64,000 nucleotides of DNA from Prionace glauca (taxonomy: Eukaryota; Chordata; Chondrichthyes; Carcharhiniformes; Carcharhinidae), in the NCBI GenBank assembly GCA_037974335.1, contig CM075761.1:14575549-14639548 (forward strand), read 5' to 3'. Positions within the stretch are counted from its first letter, which is position 1; the number at the start of each line of letters is the position of its first letter. Positions 58,802 to 64,000 of this stretch are shown one piece after another. The notes below the pieces were generated by a model, which saw only the letters and a program-made list of their open reading frames with translations, was not told where the DNA came from and ran no database searches. The translations under genes and the position numbers were made by a program.

Positions 58802-61238
58802 TAAAGAACAAAGAAGAACAAAGAATAATCCAGCACGGGAAACAGGCCCTTCGGCCCAACGAGCCCGCGCCGCCACATCACCCTGCACCTATTCTACCCT
58901 GCATATCTATGAATGGAACCCGACGCAGTCAGATTCAGGGAAGAAATAGTGTCAATTTGGTAAAATCAATCAGCCTAAGAGCACATCTTTGGGGTGTGGG
59001 AGGAAACCGGAGCGCCCGGAGGAAACCCACGCAACCACAGGGAGAATGCGCAAACTCCCACAGACACAGGCCCAAATCCATGTGCCTGCACAGCCAGCAG
59101 TGCTAGTCACTGAGCTGTTGCGGCGCCCATCTACCGGTCCAGGATCAAGCACACACACCGACACGAAGTTCTAGGCCACTCCTGGAACTTCCAAGAGCAG
59201 CCCAGGCACGACCCGCCGTGTGAATGCCCCTCGTTTGACACGAGGTGGACCTCCACCTGTGGAATAAAGTCAAAAATATTAATCTTACAGCCTGCCTTTC
59301 CGGTGTCTCCCGAGGTTTAACCCTATTTAATATCCCCTACCATATCCCTCCATTCTCGTTTCACTCATGTGCCTATCTAACTGCGTCTTAAACGAGTCCA
59401 ATGTTCCTGCCTCCACCACCCTACTCGGTAGCGCGTTCCAGACCCCTACAACTCTCTGTGTAAAGAACCTTCTTCTCACCTCCAAATTATACCTCTCCCC
59501 CCTCACCCTTAAATGACGACCTCTCGTGTTTGTATCTAGTCTAGGGAGCAGTCTCTCACTATTAACTCTATCCATTCCCTTCATTATCTTATATACTTCT
59601 ATCATGTCCCCTCTCAATCTCCGCCTTTCCAAGGAGAATAGACCCAGTTTCTTCAACCTCTCCTCGTAACCCAGTCCCCCCATGCCAGGCAACATCCTGG
59701 TAAACCTCCTCTGCACCCTTTCCAGAGACTCCACGTCCTTCCGGTAGTAAGGTGGCCAGAACTGGACGCAGTACTCCAAATGCGGTCTAACCAACGTTCT
59801 GTACAACTGAAGCATTAGACAGCAGCTTTTATACTCTATGCCCCTTCCTATAAAGGCCAACATCCCATAAGCCTTCCTAACAACCTTCTCCACTTGTGAT
59901 GCAACCTTCATGGATTTGTGAACCTGCACTCCCAGGTCCCTCTGTATGTCTATACTCCTAATCGGTCTCCCTTTAATCTCATAGCTCCTCTCTGCATTAT
60001 TCCGTCCAAAATGCATCACCTCGCATTTGTCAGGATTAAATGCCATCTGCCACCTATCTGCCCACTGCACCAGCCTATCTATATCCTGTTGTATCACCTG
60101 ACAATCCAGTTCCGTATCCGCCAACCCTGCCATCTTGGTGTCATCAGCAAACTTGCTAATCACACCACCTACGCCCTCTTCCAAGTCATTTATGTAGACT
60201 ACAAAGAGGAGAGGTCCCAGTACTGAGCCCTGCGGCACACCACTGGTCACTGGCCTCCAGCCCGACAAGGTCCCTTCCACAGCTACCCTCTGTCTCCTAT
60301 TTCCCAGCCAGTTCTCAATCCACCTAGCTACCTGGCCTCGTATCCCATGCGCCTTAACCTTTTCTACCAGCCTACCGTGAGGGACTTTGTCAAATGCCTT
60401 ACTGAAATCCATATAGATGACATCAACGGTTCTCCCATCGTCAACCGTTTTTGTCACCTCCTCAAAGAATTCCACCAGATTCGTAAGGCAAGACCTCCCT
60501 CTAACAAAGCCATGTTGCGTATCCCTAATCAGATCGCAACGCTCCAAATGCTCATACATCCTACCCCTAAGTATTTTTTCCATTAACTTCCCTACCACTG
60601 ACGTCAAACTCACCGGTCTATAATTCCCAGGGTTATCCCTACTGCCTTTTTTGAACAACGGGACCACATTTGCTACCCTCCAGTCTTCTGGGACCTCACC
60701 TGTGTCCAAAGAAGAGACAAAGATTTGCGCCAGAGGCCCAGCAATTTCGTCTTTCGCCTCCCTAAGCAGCCTGGGATAAATACCATCAGGCCCCGGAGCT
60801 TTATCCGTCTTTACGCTACCTAAAAGCCCTAGCACTTCCTCTCTCGTAATAACTATATCCTGCAAATGAACCTCCACTCCCTCCAAGAGACCGCACGATT
60901 CCGAACCCCTCTCCTTTGTGAATACCGACGCAAAGTATTCATTCAGGAGCTCCCCCATCCCCTCCGACTCAATACACAACTCACCACTCTTGTCCCTAAG
61001 AGGACCAATTTTCCCTCTAACTACTCTCTTGCCTCTGATATAGGAATAAAATGCCTTTGGATTTTCCTTAATCCTACCAGCCAAAGCCATCTCATGCCCT
61101 CTCTTCGCCCTTCTAATTCCCCTTTTTAGCTCCCTCCTACTCTCGCTGTATTCTTCCAGCGCACTCTCCGTACCCATTTGTTTTGACCTAACATACGCCT
61201 CCCTCTTCTTCCTGACCAAGTCTTCAATATCCTCCGTA
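58802..61238 (-). mobile_element. CR1-E LINE, 2.4 kb, nested in HE1
   Basis: SINE-like 3'UTR (58802-59326, ending in AAAGAACAAAG on the plus strand), then 639 open residues of ORF2, then the 5' truncation at 61238. The unbroken frame marks it as one of the youngest copies here. Confidence 0.93.
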
Positions 61239-61246
61239 ATGGTCAA
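59327..61246 (-). CDS. CR1-E ORF2: linker, reverse transcriptase, C-terminus (intact frame)
   Basis: 639 residues: EDLVRKKREAYVRSKQ, RRELKRGIRRAKRG (basic linker), [151 protein letters not shown], terminus DRHMSETRMEGYGRGY. The catalytic Asp motifs are intact. The endonuclease is missing by 5' truncation, so the copy cannot move on its own. The first few codons come from flanking HE1 sequence. Confidence 0.95.
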   Translation of the reverse strand: MTITEDIEDLVRKKREAYVRSKQMGTESALEEYSESRRELKRGIRRAKRGHEMALAGRIKENPKAFYSYIRGKRVVRGKIGPLRDKSGELCIESEGMGELLNEYFASVFTKERGSESCGLLEGVEVHLQDIVITREEVLGLLGSVKTDKAPGPDGIYPRLLREAKDEIAGPLAQIFVSSLDTGEVPEDWRVANVVPLFKKGSRDNPGNYRPVSLTSVVGKLMEKILRGRMYEHLERCDLIRDTQHGFVRGRSCLTNLVEFFEEVTKTVDDGRTVDVIYMDFSKAFDKVPHGRLVEKVKAHGIRGQVARWIENWLGNRRQRVAVEGTLSGWRPVTSGVPQGSVLGPLLFVVYINDLEEGVGGVISKFADDTKMAGLADTELDCQVIQQDIDRLVQWADRWQMAFNPDKCEVMHFGRNNAERSYEIKGRPIRSIDIQRDLGVQVHKSMKVASQVEKVVRKAYGMLAFIGRGIEYKSCCLMLQLYRTLVRPHLEYCVQFWPPYYRKDVESLERVQRRFTRMLPGMGGLGYEERLKKLGLFSLERRRLRGDMIEVYKIMKGMDRVNSERLLPRLDTNTRGRHLRVRGERYNLEVRRRFFTQRVVGVWNALPSRVVEAGTLDSFKTQLDRHMSETRMEGYGRGY

Positions 61247-61332
61247 TCAACCTAACCCGCACATCTTTGGAGTGTGGGAGGAAACTGGAGCACCCGGAGA
61301 AAACTCACGCAGACACGGGGAGAATGTGCAAA

Positions 61333-61496
61333 CTCCACACAGTTTCACCTATCCCGCTCAAAGCAGACTCAATCTCTTACCGACAAAGATACACAGAAAG
61401 AGAATCTCACAACCTCACACACACACAAACTCTCAACAACACAGACACAGAGATATACATAGAAACTCTCAAACACCAGGGTCAAACCAGCACATA
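61333..61496. repeat. CA-rich simple sequence
   Basis: CACACACACAAACTC, ACAACACAGACACAGAG and ATATACATAG runs; no gene. Confidence 0.6.
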
Positions 61497-61800
61497 TATA
61501 GAATCCTACCGTACAGCATGAGGTTATTCGGTCCATTCACTCTGCACCACAATCGCATCCAGGCCCTATCTCCATAATCCCATGCATTTACTTCAGCTGA
61601 CACTAAGGGCAATTCAGCATAGCCAACCCACCTAACCCGCACACCTTTGAACGGTGAGAGGAAACTGGAACACCCGGAGGAAACCAATGCAGGCACGGGG
61701 AGAACGTGCAAACTCCACAGAGACAGTGACCCAAGCCGAGGATTGAACCCGTGCCCCTGACACTCTGAAGCAGCATTGCTAATCACTATCTCAGTGTGAC
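61497..61800 (-). mobile_element. HE1-type tRNA SINE, diverged
   Basis: Minus strand: tRNA head with GGGTTCAATCCTCGG, core GGAGTTTGCACGTTCTCC and GGTTTCCTCCGGGTG, 3' end ending CTGTACGGTAGGATTC. Confidence 0.85.
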
Positions 61801-62365
61801 GATAATCCCAGCAAGTAATACATTTCCAACTGTGCGTGGATGGGAGGAAACCTGGAACTGAGTGAGGGAGAATTAGACCCACCGCAAAAATAAGGAAAGT
61901 GAAAAGTAGCAGAAATCAGCAATGAAAACTGCTGGAAATCCGCAGAAACGTCTGTCTGAGGTATTGAAACCGGAACATTAACTCAATCGCTGGATGATCA
62001 TTTGGAAGAGCCGCAGACATATATGTTCTGGTTCCAAAGTGTGGACGAATGTGATTTGGTTACAATTAGATGCTTCAGACAGTGAGCTGCTCGCTGGCAG
62101 CCGCATGAACTATCCCAGATGGGACATCCTGTAACTTATTCCAAAATCCAATCTCCTCAATAATATTAATATATTTGCAAAGCACTTACCTGAACTACAC
62201 AGTCTTGTGTTCTATTTCCATCTGTTTGGTGATTGTTATCTGTGTAACAAAGTGGAAGATATCAATTTAGGAAAGCAGTTAGGAATACAAAGAACAGATA
62301 TGAGAAAGTTTTGTCTGGTAAAAGTAGGGAAAATCCCAGCATAATCGACATGTATATCAAACAGG
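61801..62365. other. no recognisable gene; repeat relic at 61905-61990
   Basis: A decayed GCTGGAAATCCGCAG..GTCTGAGGTATTGAAACCGG block resembles the repeat at 25130. The rest is unique-looking. Confidence 0.45.
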
Positions 62366-62369
62366 GACA

Positions 62370-62773
62370 GAATAGGGCCAATTAGGCACGAAGGCGGCAA
62401 ACTGTGGGTGGAGCCAGAGTGCATGGGCCAGGCGCTAAATGAATACATCACATCCTTCTTCACCCAAGAGAATGAAAACTGTGATCCAGAATTCAGGGAC
62501 AGGGACTGTGCGGTTCTTGAGCAAATTGAGATAGAGTAAGATAAGCTACTGGGGGAGTTGGCATCCTTAAAAGTGGATAAATCTCCAAGTCCAGCTGAAT
62601 TGCACCCTCAACAGCTGTGGGAGGCAAGAGGGGAGATTGCAGGGGCACTGGCTCGTACTTTTCAATTCCTCTCTGGCCATGGGAGGTCCCAGAAGAGCAA
62701 CAAATGTGGCTGGGTTATTTAGGAGGAGCTGTAGAGGTGAACCGGACAACGACAGACAGGTGAGTGTCATGTC
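62370..62773 (+). mobile_element. CR1-I: old LINE RT N-terminal fragment
   Basis: Decayed codons for KLWVEPECMGQALNEYI, FFTQENEN, LKVDKSPSPAELHPQQLWEA, RGEIAGALARTFQF. It equates to the linker-RT junction of CR1-A but is strongly diverged, with stops. It ends where CR1-A begins. Confidence 0.75.
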
Positions 62774-64000
62774 CCTAGGATTCTTTGGGAGGCAAGAGGG
62801 GTGATTGCGGAGCCTCTGGCTCTGATCTTCAGGTCGTCGTTAGTCTCTGGTATAGTACCAGAAGATTGGAGGACAGCAAATGTTGTCCCATTGTTTAAGA
62901 AGGGGAGAAGGGACTTCCCTGGGAATTATAGACCGGTGAGTCTTTCTTCTGTGGTGGGTAAGGTTTTGGAAAGGATTATTAGAGACAGGATTTATAGTTA
63001 TTTGGAAAGTAATGAGTTGATTAGAGACAGTCAGCATGGTTTTGTAGCGGGTAGGTCGTGCCTTACTAACCTTATCGAGTTCTTTGAGAAAGTGACCAAA
63101 GAGGTGGATAGGGGTAAGGCAGTTGATGTGGTGTATATGGATTTTAGCAAGGCATTTGATAAGGTTCACCATGGTAGGCTTCTGCAGAAAATGCAGATGT
63201 ATGGGATTGGGGGTGATCTAGGTAATTGGATCAGGAATTGGCTAGCAGATAGGAGACAGAGGGTGGTGGTTGATGGTAAATTTTCGTCATGGAGTTCGGT
63301 TACGAGTGGTGTGCCTCAGGGATCTGTTTTGGGGCCACTGCTGTTTGTAATTTTTATTAATGATCTGGATGAGGGTATAGTTGGGTGGATTAGTAAGTTT
63401 GCTGATGACACCAAAGTCGGAGGTGTGGTAGATTGTGAGGAAGGGTGTCATAGTTTGCAGGGTGACTTAGAAAGTTTGCAGAGCTGGGCTGTGAGGTGGC
63501 GGATGGAGTTTAATGTGGAGAAGTGTGAGGTAATTCATTTCGGTAGGAATAACAGATGTGTTGAGTATAGGACTAACGGGAGGACTTTGAATAGTGTGGA
63601 GGAGCAGAGGGATCTAGGTGTATGTGTACATAGATCCCTGAAAGTTGGGAATCAAGTAGATAAGGTTGGTAAGAAGGCATACGGTGTCTTGGCGTTTATT
63701 GGTAGGGGGATTGAATTTAGGAGTCGCAGCGTCATGATGCAACTGTACACAACTGTGGTGCGGCCACACTTGGAGTTTTGTGTGCAGTTCTGGTCCCCAC
63801 ATTACAGGAAGGATCAAGGGGTTTGGAGAGGGTGCAGAGGAGGTTTACCAGGATGTTGCCTGGTATGGAGGGAAGATCCTATGAGGAGAAACTGAGAGAT
63901 TTGGGGTTGTTTTCGCTGGAAAGAAGGCGGCTAAGAGGGGATCTCATTGAAACATATAAGATGATTAGAGGTTTAGACAGGGTAGATAGTGATAGCCTTT
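62774..64000 (+). mobile_element. CR1-A LINE, 5'-truncated, continues past the window
   Basis: A 364-residue open frame (62801-63895): [102 protein letters not shown], then a frameshift near 63815 (KDQGVWRG). The C-terminal part continues in another frame to the window end. Confidence 0.93.

Larger units (their letters stand above)
58645..61332 (-). mobile_element. HE1-type SINE split by a CR1-E LINE
   Basis: Right (3') part on the minus strand at 58645-58801 (CTGCACAGAAAGAGGC, CATCGAGTCTGCACTGACC, to GGGCAATTTTAGCAT). It resumes at 61239 with GTCAATCAACCTAACCCGCACATC and the core (GGGAGGAAACTGGAGCACCC), stopping near 61332 before the tRNA head. Confidence 0.88.

Noticed and set aside
1-64000. 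CRISPR arrays, rRNA genes or operon-like gene clusters
   Set aside because: Direct repeats found are all retrotransposon copies or simple repeats, and the gene organisation is that of a vertebrate genome.

Overview
The window looks like gene-poor nuclear DNA of a cartilaginous fish (a shark or close relative). The evidence is dense CR1-type LINEs of several families, tRNA-derived SINEs of the elasmobranch HE1 type, a GPR139-like receptor of the kind expanded in shark genomes, and vertebrate intron-exon structure. There are no bacterial-style genes, RNA genes or CRISPR arrays. Family labels CR1-A to CR1-I are mine and are used only to tell copies apart by their ORF2 C-terminus and 3' end.

Host genes. 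(1) A GPR139-like seven-helix receptor lies on the minus strand. Its long exon is at 2752-3662. I assign its first exon to about 12824-12983, across a 9.2-kb intron filled with CR1 copies. Exon phase and sequence both fit (exon 1 ends IVGVP, exon 2 begins VNIITIV). (2) On the plus strand I assemble, from splice sites and phases, a six-exon immunoglobulin-superfamily receptor from 42503 to 53225. It has a leader, a V domain already joined to a J-like FGxG strand in the same exon, a C1-type constant domain, a transmembrane exon with an arginine in the membrane, and two cytoplasmic exons ending in a TLYAGL tyrosine motif. An AATAAA follows 293 bases after the stop. This non-rearranging VJ-C1-TM-tail receptor is the most interesting object here. 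Its V exon is one base short of keeping frame, so the copy may be a pseudogene, or there may be a base error. (3) A possible signal-peptide exon at 38877 is weakly supported.

Repeat landscape. 3.8-11.7 kb: CR1 fragments in the GPCR intron, including one CR1 inside another. 12.0-17.9 kb: SINEs, CR1-C, CR1-A scraps and an unclassified repeat. 17.9-22.6 kb: a minus-strand CR1-A with ORF1, split by a plus-strand CR1-B, with a detached tandem 5'UTR dimer. 23.2-28.0 kb: older CR1 pieces, a CCA minisatellite and SINEs. 28.0-38.5 kb: two nearly full-length CR1-A copies facing away from each other around a G-rich minisatellite, each carrying later insertions. 38.5-42.5 kb: CR1-D, SINEs and the receptor's upstream region. 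42.5-53.5 kb: the receptor gene, with CR1s and SINEs in its introns. 53.5-64 kb: stacked CR1 copies, including CR1-A in CR1-C and CR1-E in an HE1 SINE, then a CR1-A running off the end.

The LINEs, their SINE partners and the SINE-like 3'UTR of CR1-B/E share a 3' motif (GGGCCGAAGGGCCTGTT). This suggests one family of reverse transcriptases has mobilised most of the window. All splice sites and family calls were made by eye; no database search was run.
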